Shown in pieces: positions 34,800-42,845 of a stretch of DNA of 64,000 bases (its first letter is position 1; each line of letters opens with the position of its first letter). A program made the position numbers and the translations under genes. Origin of the DNA: Acuticoccus mangrovi (GTDB taxonomy: Bacteria; Pseudomonadota; Alphaproteobacteria; Rhizobiales; Amorphaceae); NCBI RefSeq assembly GCF_016411865.1, contig NZ_JAEKJA010000026.1, forward strand, positions 62,001 to 126,000, in the 5' to 3' direction. The notes beneath the pieces are model-generated. The model did no database searches. It saw nothing but the letters and a program-made list of their open reading frames with translations, and was not told the origin of the DNA.

Positions 34800-35665
34800 T
34801 CTTCGAGGTCCTGCCGCAGGCGCTCGCCAACGGGCTCGTGTCCGGCACCATTCTCGCGGTGCCGGCCATCGGCTTCACGGCGATCTTCGCGATCCGCCTC
34901 TACCCCAACTTCATGATCGGCGCCGTCGCCACCGTCGGCGCCTATGCGGGGTGGGCCGCCAACACCTCGCTCGGCCTCTCGCTGTGGCCGGCGCTGGTGG
35001 TGGCGTTTCTGGTCGCGGCCGCGGTGGGCCTCGCCACCGAGAAGGTCGCGGTGCGGCCGCTCGAACCGGCCGGGCCGCTGACGATGGCGATCGCGTCGCT
35101 CGCGATGGCCATCGTGCTCGAGAACGTGATCCGCTTCATCTACGGCAACGACCTCAAGGGCTTCGACACCCCGCTCGAGCGCGACGTGGTGTGGTGGGGG
35201 ATCCGCGTCGGCCCGCAGCAGTTGCGCAATCTCGCGACCGCGCTCGCCATCATGGCGCTCCTCTGGGCCGGGCTGCGCTTCACCCGCTTCGGCCGGGCGA
35301 TGCGAGCCTGCGCCGACAATCCGGACCTTGCCCGGCTGAAGGGCATCGAGCCGGTGCGCATCGCCGACGTGACGGTGGCGGTGGCGCTCGGCCTCTGCGG
35401 CATCGGCGGCATGCTCGTCGGCGTCGACGCCTCGGTCGACCCGATGACGGGGACGCGGCTTCTCCTTTCCGTCTTCGCCGCGGCCGTGCTCGGCGGGCTC
35501 GGCTCCATTCCGGGGGCGGTGGTGGGGGCGCTCTCCATCGGCATCGTGGAGGAGCTCACCGTCGCCTTCCTGTCGCCCGCCTATCGACTCGCGGTGGGCT
35601 TCCTGGTGATCCTGGTGGTGCTGACCTTCCGCCCGCGCGGCCTCCTCGGCACAGCGACACGGTAG
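34796..35665 (+). CDS. livH: Branched-chain-type ABC permease LivH
   Basis: 289 residues, about eight helices, with LivH segments FRLYPNF-like AIRLYPNFMIGAVATVGAY and ARLKGIEPVRIADVTVAVA. Forms the inner-membrane channel with LivM. Its ATG overlaps the binding-protein stop (ATGA). The AVLGGLGSIPGAVVGAL coupling segment is intact. Confidence 0.92.
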   Translation: MIFEVLPQALANGLVSGTILAVPAIGFTAIFAIRLYPNFMIGAVATVGAYAGWAANTSLGLSLWPALVVAFLVAAAVGLATEKVAVRPLEPAGPLTMAIASLAMAIVLENVIRFIYGNDLKGFDTPLERDVVWWGIRVGPQQLRNLATALAIMALLWAGLRFTRFGRAMRACADNPDLARLKGIEPVRIADVTVAVALGLCGIGGMLVGVDASVDPMTGTRLLLSVFAAAVLGGLGSIPGAVVGALSIGIVEELTVAFLSPAYRLAVGFLVILVVLTFRPRGLLGTATR

Positions 35666-35669
35666 CGCC

Positions 35670-36572
35670 ATGGCCACCTACATCGTCTTCATCCTGGCGA
35701 TCGCCGCCGTCTACGCTCTCCTGGCGCAGAGCCTCGTGCTCGTCTGGGGGCAGTCGGGGATGGTCAATCTCGGCCTCGTCGGCTTCTTCGCCATTGGAGC
35801 CTACGCCTCCGCGCTCGTCACCACCGACCTCGCGGCGCCGGTGGTGATCGGTCTCGTCTGCGCTCTCGTCGCCGGCGCGCTGGTGGGGCTCGCCGTCACC
35901 CTTTCCACGCTGCGCCTCAGGGACGACTATCTCGCCATCGTCACCCTGGGCTTTGCGGAGGTGGTGCGCATCGTCGCCTCCAACGAGATCTGGCTCACCA
36001 ACGGCACCGACGGCATCGCCGGCATCCCGAGCCTCTTCGACCGCAGCGGCGGCCTGTGGTTCCACGTGAAGTTCGCGGTGGCGGCGACGCTCGTCTGCCT
36101 CCTCGCCGGCATCCTGATCTCCCGTCTCTCCCGTTCGCCGTGGGGGCGCGTGCTGCGGGCGATCCGCGACGATCAGGTGGTGGCGGCCGTCGCCGGCAAG
36201 CGCGTCGTGCGCTACAAGGCCGAGGCGTTCATGATCGGCAGCGCCATCGCCGCGCTCGCCGGCGCCCTCTACGGCTCCTACATCTCCTACATCGCCCCCG
36301 ATCTCTTCCAGCCGCTCATCACGATCTACGTGTTCCTCGCCGCGACGGCGGGCGGCAACAGCCGCGCGATCGGGGCGACGATCGGCGCCTATCTCCTCGT
36401 CGCATGGCTCGAGGCCAGTCGCTTCCTGGGCGAAATCGTGCCGGGTGTGTCCGCGGTACAGGTGGCGGCCTTGAGGGAAATCACAGTAGGACTAGCACTC
36501 GTCCTGGTGCTGAGATTCGCGCCGGGTGGGCTGTTCCGCGAGAAGAACGAGAAGGCGCCCCATGCAAACTGA
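35670..36572 (+). CDS. livM: Branched-chain-type ABC permease LivM
   Basis: 300 residues, about eight helices; LSTLRLRDDYLAIVTLGFAE and the coupling segment RAIRDDQVVAAVAGKRV are LivM hallmarks. Starts 4 bases after livH and ends 11 bases inside the GAF-domain gene. Confidence 0.92.
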   Translation: MATYIVFILAIAAVYALLAQSLVLVWGQSGMVNLGLVGFFAIGAYASALVTTDLAAPVVIGLVCALVAGALVGLAVTLSTLRLRDDYLAIVTLGFAEVVRIVASNEIWLTNGTDGIAGIPSLFDRSGGLWFHVKFAVAATLVCLLAGILISRLSRSPWGRVLRAIRDDQVVAAVAGKRVVRYKAEAFMIGSAIAALAGALYGSYISYIAPDLFQPLITIYVFLAATAGGNSRAIGATIGAYLLVAWLEASRFLGEIVPGVSAVQVAALREITVGLALVLVLRFAPGGLFREKNEKAPHAN

Positions 36573-37068
36573 CTTCGACATCCTTGCCGCCCTCGACACG
36601 GTGGCGACCAGTCTGGCCGAGGGAGCGGATCGCTACGCCGTCTATCGCGCCGTGCAGGATGCGACGAACCGCCTGATCGGCCACCGCCTCTTCACCCTCC
36701 TCGTGGTGCTGCCGGGCGGGGAGGAGGTCCAGCGCTTCTATTCCTCCAACGAGGCCGCCTATCCGGTCTCCGGTGTCAAGCGGGTGGGACCGACCCCCTG
36801 GGGCGAGGTGGTGCTGAAGGGCAAGAAGTCCTATCTCGGGCCCGATCTCGCCGCGATCCGCTGGGCCTTCGCCGACCACGAGCTGATCGCGAGCCTCGGC
36901 CTCGGCGCCGTCATCAACATTCCGATCCTGCACCACGGCACGCTGCTCGGGACGATGAACATCCTCAACGCGGAAGGCCATTTCCGCGACCTCGACGTGA
37001 AGGTCGCCGCCCGCTTCGCGCCCTACCTCGTTCCCGGCTTCCACGAGGAGATCGCCCGGCTGGGCTGA
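36562..37068 (+). CDS. Stand-alone GAF-domain protein in the Liv-type operon
   Basis: 168 residues consisting almost entirely of one GAF domain (about residues 10-155), with LTFLLVVLPGGEEVQRFYSSN-like core and the C-terminal GAVINIPILHHGTLLGTMNI strand region. No output domain is attached, so it is probably a soluble small-molecule binding protein acting on a partner. It starts inside livM (11-base overlap), so it is made with the transporter; a role in sensing the imported compound or a pathway intermediate is an inference. ATG 36562 begins the domain. Confidence 0.8.
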   Translation: MQTDFDILAALDTVATSLAEGADRYAVYRAVQDATNRLIGHRLFTLLVVLPGGEEVQRFYSSNEAAYPVSGVKRVGPTPWGEVVLKGKKSYLGPDLAAIRWAFADHELIASLGLGAVINIPILHHGTLLGTMNILNAEGHFRDLDVKVAARFAPYLVPGFHEEIARLG

Positions 37069-37148
37069 CGGGGCCTTGCAACCGACGCGTTCGGCCGCGA
37101 TACCGAGGGAAACGCCCCGCCATTGCTGCGATGCGATGAGGAGACGTC

Positions 37149-38972
37149 GTGAGCCTGCCGCCGGACTCGATCCTCTCCGACATCGGCGCTTTGTCGGCGC
37201 TGTCGCCGGCGATGCGCGGCGCCGTCGCCGCCCGCATGGAGCGGCACGTGCTGACGCGCGGGGAACGGCTGATCACGGCGGGTGAGGCCGCCGACGCGCT
37301 CTATATCGTCGCCCGCGGCCGCTTTCAGGTGATGGTCGATCATGGGCGGCGGGTGATCGCCGAGATCGGCACGGGCGAGCCCGTCGGCGAGATCGCCTTC
37401 TTCGCCGACGTGCGCCGCACCGCCGACGTCGTCGCCGCGCGCGACAGCGAGGTGTTGAGCCTCTCGCGTGCCGACTACGACGCTCTGGTGCACGAGGTGC
37501 CGGAGATCGCCCAGGCGGTGCTCGCCGCGATCGCCGGGCGTCTTGCCGACGTGACGGCCGCCGCGCCCGCCCTGTCGCCGAAGCCGCCGGGTACCCTCGC
37601 CCTCTGCCCCGCCGGCGGCGGCGGTGCGGTCCCCGATGCGGTGCGGGCGGCTCTCGTCGCCGCTCTCGCCGAGGTCGGCGGCGTGACGGCGATCGGCCGG
37701 GACGATCTTCCCGCTGGCATCGACCGCGACGACGAGGGTGCCATCGGCGCCTTCCTCCAGGCGCGCGAGGGAGATGGCGCCCGCATTCTCCTGACCCTCG
37801 AGGGCGACGGCGGCCCGTTCGACCGCACCGCCTTGCGGCAGAGCGACGTGCTGCTTCTCGCCGCCCCGCTCGCCGAGGCCGGGGACGGGCCGCTACCGCC
37901 GAGCCCGCTCGAAACCTACGCGCTCGGCTTCTTCCGTCCCGCGAACCGCGCGCTCCTCCTGTGGCGGGAGCGGGCGGCGATGCCGATCGGCGGGACCCGG
38001 CACTGGCTCGCGGGGCGCCCGGTCCACCTCCACCATCATGTGGCGTGCGATCAGCCGGCGGACTTCTCGCGCCTCGCCCGCATTCTCGCCGGCCGGGCGC
38101 TCGGCATCGTCATGGCGGGAGGCGGCGCGCTCGGCTGCGCCCACCTCGGCGTGGTGCGGGCGCTCGAGGAGGACGGCGCGGTGTTCGACGTCTTCGGCGG
38201 CACCAGCGTCGGGGCGGCGATGTCGACGGGCCTCGCGAGCGGACTGCCGACGCAGGACGTCCTCGAAATCGCCGAGCAGATCTTCGTGGAGAACCGCGCC
38301 ATGCGGCGCTTCACCGTGCCCATCTATAGCCTCCTCGATCACCACGTCCTCGACAGCGGCATGCGCCATCACTACGGCGAGCGGCGCCTCGAAGACCTTC
38401 CGCGGACCGCCTACGCGGTGTCGGTGAGCCTCACCCACAACGAGGTGCGGGTGCATCGGCACGGCCGCGTCTGGGAGGCGGTGCGGGCGTCCTCGGCGAT
38501 CCCGGCGGTCTACCCGCCGTTCGTGACGGCGGAGGGCGAGGTGCTCGTCGACGGCGCGGTGCTCGACAACCAGCCCGTCGGCATCATGCGCGAACTGAAG
38601 GCGGGGCCCAACGTGGTGATCGGCTTCGAGGGGCAGGGCGACTGGCGCGTCGCGGCCGACTACGAGGCGCTGCCGACGCGGGCGCGGCTTGTCCGCGAGT
38701 TCGCCCTCGGCCGCCACCGGCAGACGGCCTTTCCGAAGCTCAGCGACGTACTCTTGCGCGCGATGATGATCAACAGCCACCGCGTGATGAAGCGGGCGGG
38801 GCTCGGCGAGGGGGTGCTGATCGTGCCGCCGCTCCTTGCCGGCATGGGCGTGCTCGACTGGCAGCGCGGCCGTGAGCTCGAAGAGGTCACCTACCGCCAC
38901 ACCGCCGCCCTCATCGAGGCGGCGGGAGGTTTTGCGGCGCTGCTCGCCGGGGTCGAGCCGTCTCAGGCGTAG
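37149..38972 (+). CDS. Cyclic-nucleotide-binding domain / patatin-like phospholipase (NTE-type)
   Basis: 607 residues. Residues about 15-135 form a cNMP-binding (CAP_ED) domain (GERLITAGEAADALYIVARG; GEPVGEIAFFADVRRTADV). After a variable middle, the patatin domain runs from about 318: oxyanion GGGALGCAH, nucleophile Ser353 in GTSVG and catalytic Asp468 in VDGAVLDN. This is the neuropathy-target-esterase/RssA layout; expected to hydrolyse membrane phospholipids or lysophospholipids under nucleotide control. GTG start with GATGAGGAG upstream. Its final 10 bases overlap the convergent rutA-like gene. Confidence 0.87.
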   Translation: MSLPPDSILSDIGALSALSPAMRGAVAARMERHVLTRGERLITAGEAADALYIVARGRFQVMVDHGRRVIAEIGTGEPVGEIAFFADVRRTADVVAARDSEVLSLSRADYDALVHEVPEIAQAVLAAIAGRLADVTAAAPALSPKPPGTLALCPAGGGGAVPDAVRAALVAALAEVGGVTAIGRDDLPAGIDRDDEGAIGAFLQAREGDGARILLTLEGDGGPFDRTALRQSDVLLLAAPLAEAGDGPLPPSPLETYALGFFRPANRALLLWRERAAMPIGGTRHWLAGRPVHLHHHVACDQPADFSRLARILAGRALGIVMAGGGALGCAHLGVVRALEEDGAVFDVFGGTSVGAAMSTGLASGLPTQDVLEIAEQIFVENRAMRRFTVPIYSLLDHHVLDSGMRHHYGERRLEDLPRTAYAVSVSLTHNEVRVHRHGRVWEAVRASSAIPAVYPPFVTAEGEVLVDGAVLDNQPVGIMRELKAGPNVVIGFEGQGDWRVAADYEALPTRARLVREFALGRHRQTAFPKLSDVLLRAMMINSHRVMKRAGLGEGVLIVPPLLAGMGVLDWQRGRELEEVTYRHTAALIEAAGGFAALLAGVEPSQA

Positions 38973-40042
38973 AGGTGCCGGCGGCTCTGCATCTTCGGCT
39001 GGATGTGCTCGCCGAACTGCTCCATGCCCACGATGAAGTCGTCGAAGGTGAGCATCGCGCCGGCAAGGCCCGGCGTGGCGGCGACCTCGTCGAGCATCCA
39101 CGCGACATTCTCGTAGGAGCCGATGAGCTTCAGCATCCGCGTCGGCTCCGGGTTCTCGATCTGCTTGGCGAGCTTGGCGGCGGTGGATGCGTCGGAGGCG
39201 TTGACGTCCTGTCCCGCCTGGGCGGCCTGCCAGGCGAGGGCCTCGATGTCGGTGCCCGCGCAATAGCGCTCCCACTTGGCGAAGGCCTTCTCGTCGGTCT
39301 CGTCGGCGATCACCATCAGGAGCACGAGGGCGGAGACGTCGCGGCCGGTCTCCGCCCCGGCCGCCATCAGGCGCGCCGCCACGGGGGCGATGGTGGAGGG
39401 GTCGTTGAGGCCCATCGAGCCGACGAAGTTCATGTCGCACTCCTCGGCGACGAAGCGCATGCCGCGGTCGCTCTGGCCGGCCGACAAGAGGTCGATCTTG
39501 GCGGAGGGGCGCGGGGAGAGGACGCAGTCGTCCATCTGGAAATACTCGCCCTTGAAGTTAGAGACGCCGGTGGCCCACAGCTCCTTCATGATCTTCACGT
39601 ATTCGGTGGCGTATTCGTAGCGCCGGGCGAAGTGGGCCTCGCCGGGCCACAGGCCCATCTGCTGATATTCCTTGGGCTGCCAGCCGGTCACGATGTTCAC
39701 CCCGAAGCGGCCCGGCGCGATGGAATCGATGGTGGAGGCCATGCGGGCGACGAGCGGCGGCGGCATGGTGAGAAGCCCCACCGAGGCGAACAGCTTGATG
39801 CGCCGCGTGATCGACGCGATGCCAGCCATCAGCGTAAACGATTCCAAGTTGTGCACCCAGAATTCGCTCGGGCCGGCAAACCCGCGGAACTTGATCATCG
39901 ACAGAGCGAAATCGAGTCCATAGTGCTCGGCCCGCTGAACGATGGCGCGGTTGAGATCGAATGTCGGCATTGTCTTGGGCGACGTGGTCGAAATCAGCCA
40001 ACCGCGGCTGCCGATGGGAATAAATACGCCGATCTTGGTCAT
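38963..40042 (-). CDS. RutA-like pyrimidine monooxygenase, copy 1
   Basis: 359 residues, luciferase-like flavin-dependent (group C) monooxygenase closely following RutA along its whole length: [92 protein letters not shown]. RutA uses FMNH2 and O2 to open uracil between N3 and C4 to ureidoacrylate. This copy departs more from RutA than the gene at 44239 (e.g. FRGFAGPSEFWVHN), so its substrate may be a substituted ring. No FMN reductase gene is visible nearby. Start ATG 40042; an ATG at 40069 is possible. The C-terminus overlaps the patatin gene by 10 bases. Confidence 0.85.
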   Translation of the reverse strand: MTKIGVFIPIGSRGWLISTTSPKTMPTFDLNRAIVQRAEHYGLDFALSMIKFRGFAGPSEFWVHNLESFTLMAGIASITRRIKLFASVGLLTMPPPLVARMASTIDSIAPGRFGVNIVTGWQPKEYQQMGLWPGEAHFARRYEYATEYVKIMKELWATGVSNFKGEYFQMDDCVLSPRPSAKIDLLSAGQSDRGMRFVAEECDMNFVGSMGLNDPSTIAPVAARLMAAGAETGRDVSALVLLMVIADETDEKAFAKWERYCAGTDIEALAWQAAQAGQDVNASDASTAAKLAKQIENPEPTRMLKLIGSYENVAWMLDEVAATPGLAGAMLTFDDFIVGMEQFGEHIQPKMQSRRHLYA

Positions 40043-40183
40043 CGTGCGGCTCGTTTCGCAATGTGGCACAGGCTTGACAGCGCAGTTGCCGCGGAGATGA
40101 TCGCGTGATGGTGGCGCATCCTGTCACCTCTTCCCTCTGACGTGGACGAGTTCGCGTGGGTGGGCGGGCCGGAAGGAGCCGCA

Positions 40184-41506
40184 ATGCTGCAAAACGAGTT
40201 GTCCGCCGTGGAGGCCGTCCGACTGATGCGTGGCGGGCAGATGTCCGTGAGCGAGCTCGTCGAGGCATGCCTCGCCCGCATCGCGGCGCGCGAGGAGGCC
40301 GTCGCGGCGTGGAGCTTTCTCGACCCCGATCTCGTGCGTGCCGAAGCGGCGCGGCTCGATCGACTCAACCCCGGCGCGCGCGGCCCGCTGCACGGTCTGC
40401 CCGTCGGCGTGAAGGACGTGATCTATACGAAGGACATGCCGACCGGCCACAACTCGCCGATCTACGAGAGCGACAGCCCGCGCGTCGATGCGGCGCCGGT
40501 GAAGACGCTGCGTGCGGCGGGCGCGCTGATCTTCGGCAAGACCGTCACCACCGAGTTCGCGGCGACGAGCCGGGGCGGGACGACGCGCAATCCGCACGAC
40601 CCGGAGCGCACGCCGGGCGGCTCCTCGAGCGGCTCGGCCGCCGCGGTGGCCGACAACCAGGTGCCGCTCGCCCTCGGCACGCAGACCGGCGGATCGACCA
40701 TCCGCCCCGCCTCGTTCAACGGCGTCTACGCGCTGAAGCCCACCTGGAACGTCATCAGCCGGGAGGGGCTGAAGGTCTATTCGCTCACCTGCGACACCCT
40801 CGGCCTCTACGCCCGCGCCGTCGCCGATCTCGACCTCCTCGCCGACGTCTTCCGCCTCGGCGAACCGGCGGCGCCGCGCCCCCTGGAGGGGGTGAAGATC
40901 GCCGTCTGCCGCACCCCGATGTGGGAGCGGGCCGATACCGCGACGCGCGACGCCCTCGCCCTCGGCGAAGCGCTTCTGAGGGAGGCGGGGGCGACGGTCA
41001 CCGCGCTCACCCTGCCGCCGCTCTTCTCCGGGTTGAGCGAACACCATGGCGTCGTCCTCGCCCACGAGGGCAAGAGCGCCTTCCTCAGCGAGGCGGTGTC
41101 GCATCCCGACCTCCTCCACCCCGATTTCATGGGGATGGTGGAGAACAAGGCCGGCCTCGACGCCGACCAGGTGCGCCAGGCCTACGACGTCGGCGCCCGC
41201 TGCCGCATCGTGTTCGACGAGATCGCCTCCGCCTACGACGCCGTGCTCGCCCCGAGCGTGACGGGTGAGGCGCCGCGGGGCCTCGCCTGGACGGGCGACC
41301 ACGTATTCTGCTCGATGTGGACCTTCCTGCACGTTCCCGTCGTCAACGTGCCGGGCTTTCGCGGTCAGGCCGGGATGCCGGTGGGACTGTCGCTGATCGG
41401 CGCGCGCTTCAGCGACCGTCGGCTGCTCGCCGTCGCGGACGCGGTCGGCGCGCTGTTCGCCGCTCGCGGATCGTGGGCGAGCGGTCGCGGCGCGGCGGCG
41501 GCCTAG
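40184..41506 (+). CDS. Amidase-signature family hydrolase
   Basis: 440 residues. The Ser-cisSer-Lys triad is visible: Lys77 (GVKDVI), the cis-serine region GGSSSGS (146-151) and nucleophile Ser171 (TQTGGSTIRPAS). Amidase-signature enzymes hydrolyse carboxamides (glutamyl-tRNA amides, aryl- and alkyl-amides, biuret, malonamate, allophanate); no GatB partner is present, so this is a catabolic amidase. ATG 40184 has AAGGAG 6 bases upstream; the GTG at 40142 is rejected. Divergent from rutA copy 1 and convergent, 7 bases apart, with a hydantoinase A remnant. Confidence 0.88.
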   Translation: MLQNELSAVEAVRLMRGGQMSVSELVEACLARIAAREEAVAAWSFLDPDLVRAEAARLDRLNPGARGPLHGLPVGVKDVIYTKDMPTGHNSPIYESDSPRVDAAPVKTLRAAGALIFGKTVTTEFAATSRGGTTRNPHDPERTPGGSSSGSAAAVADNQVPLALGTQTGGSTIRPASFNGVYALKPTWNVISREGLKVYSLTCDTLGLYARAVADLDLLADVFRLGEPAAPRPLEGVKIAVCRTPMWERADTATRDALALGEALLREAGATVTALTLPPLFSGLSEHHGVVLAHEGKSAFLSEAVSHPDLLHPDFMGMVENKAGLDADQVRQAYDVGARCRIVFDEIASAYDAVLAPSVTGEAPRGLAWTGDHVFCSMWTFLHVPVVNVPGFRGQAGMPVGLSLIGARFSDRRLLAVADAVGALFAARGSWASGRGAAAA

Positions 41507-41513
41507 GCGTCGC

Positions 41514-41747
41514 TCATCCGCCACGCCGCACCCTGGTGGTGGCGATGGCGGTGCCGTGGAACACGGCGCCGATCTCGGCCCGCGTCACTCCCACCGTGGC
41601 GCAGAGCTCGGCGATCCCCGTCAACATGCCCTTGGAGGGGGCGGCGGGCGTCCTCGACACCTTGTGGATCTCGGCCGCTCCGCCGTCGAGGCCGCAGTCG
41701 ACGAGGTCGGTGAAGGTGCCGCCCACGTCGATGCCGATCGCCCTCAT
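41514..41747 (-). pseudogene. Truncated hydantoinase/oxoprolinase subunit A (N-terminal 77 codons)
   Basis: The 77-residue frame has the exact HyuA N-terminus: IGIDVGGTFTDLV (ASKHA phosphate loop) and GVTRAEIGAVFHGTAIATT, the HGTTxATN-like motif, then stops. Full HyuA proteins are around 690 residues, so about 90 percent is missing; the rest is not present in any frame because the amidase gene begins 7 bases beyond the stop. It lies 9 bases after the N-carbamoyl-D-amino-acid hydrolase gene in the same direction. Most simply the relic of an ATP-dependent L-hydantoinase gene removed by a deletion; a short functional peptide is less likely. Confidence 0.8.
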
Positions 41748-41756
41748 CGGAAAGGC

Positions 41757-42677
41757 TCAGTCATAGAGCTCGGCGATCTTTCCATAGTGGTGCGGCTGGC
41801 GGTGAAGCTTGAAGTTGAAGACGTGATCGCGCAGCTCGCGGCAGCGGTCGAAGTCCACCGGGGCGCTGATCACCTCGTCCTCCAAGGTGGTGGAGAGGGC
41901 GGCGATCTCGCCGGTCGGAGCGACGATGCAGGAGTGCCCGAGGAGCATGCAGTTCTCCTCCACGCCCACCTTGCCGGCGGCGGCGGTGTAGGCGCCGTTC
42001 TGATAGGCGCCCGCCTGCATCGACAGGAGGTGGTGGAAGGAGGAGAGGTGGTCGTGCTGGGGCACCGGCGGGTTGTGCGTCGGCGTGTTGTAGCCGCCGG
42101 TGATGAGCTCGGCGCCGCTGAGCCCCATCACCCGCCACGTCTCCGGCCAGCGCCGGTCGTTGCAGATGAACATGCCCATCGGCACGTCGTCGACCTCGTA
42201 GACGGGGAAGCCGAGATCGCCGGGCTCGAAGTAGAGCTTCTCGAGGTGCTGGAAGGGGCGATAGTCCTCGTACGCGGAATGGCCGGGCAGGTGCACCTTG
42301 CGATACTTGCCGACGATGGTGCCCTTGCGGTCGACGAGGATCGAGGTGTTGAAGCGCCGCTTGGTGTTGCCCTCGACGACGAGCTCGGCGTAGCCGAGAT
42401 TGAAGCCGATGCCGAGCGCCGCGCCGAGGGCGAAGAGCGGCGCGGTGACGTCGTTGGGCATCTCGGTCTCGTAGAAGAAGTCGAGCTCCGCCTCGTCGGT
42501 GAAATACCAGCGGGGGAAGAAGGTGGTGAGGGCGAGCTCGGGAAACACCACGAAGGTGGCGCCGCGTCCGGAGGCCTCGCGCATCATCGCCATCAGCCGC
42601 GCGACCACGGCCTCCCGCGAGTCCGCGCGCTGGATCGGCCCGAGCTGGGCAACGGCAATGGTGGTCTTTCTCGACAT
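41757..42677 (-). CDS. N-carbamoyl-D-amino-acid hydrolase (D-carbamoylase)
   Basis: 306 residues, nitrilase fold, the length of the Agrobacterium D-carbamoylase. The triad is at the expected positions: Glu47 (VFPELALT), Lys127 (GKYRKVHLPG) and Cys172 (MFICNDRRWPE). Family-specific segments PRWYFTDEAELDFFYETEMP and GGYNTPTHNPPVPQHDHL are almost unaltered, so specificity for N-carbamoyl-D-amino acids (yielding the D-amino acid, CO2 and ammonia) is likely. Start at ATG 42677 (MSRKTTIAVAQ). Divergent from the Zn-dependent hydrolase; followed by the hyuA remnant. No D-hydantoinase gene is present in the window. Confidence 0.92.
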   Translation of the reverse strand: MSRKTTIAVAQLGPIQRADSREAVVARLMAMMREASGRGATFVVFPELALTTFFPRWYFTDEAELDFFYETEMPNDVTAPLFALGAALGIGFNLGYAELVVEGNTKRRFNTSILVDRKGTIVGKYRKVHLPGHSAYEDYRPFQHLEKLYFEPGDLGFPVYEVDDVPMGMFICNDRRWPETWRVMGLSGAELITGGYNTPTHNPPVPQHDHLSSFHHLLSMQAGAYQNGAYTAAAGKVGVEENCMLLGHSCIVAPTGEIAALSTTLEDEVISAPVDFDRCRELRDHVFNFKLHRQPHHYGKIAELYD

Positions 42678-42845
42678 TCTCGTCCCCGGTTTGGCGCTGG
42701 CCACGACGGAGCGGCGAGGCTCGACGCCCTGCGTCGATGAGATAGCAAGTCGGGTGCCAAGGTCGGACCCGCCCACCGGCGGCGCGCGTGCGCCGGCTGG
42801 CATTCATCCTGTATCCAAGCCGTGCACGCAGCCGCGGAGGGAACG

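Noticed and set aside
40074-40100. TTGACA as a -35 for the amidase gene
   Set aside because: No acceptable -10 at 16-18 bp; only GATGAT at 15 bp.
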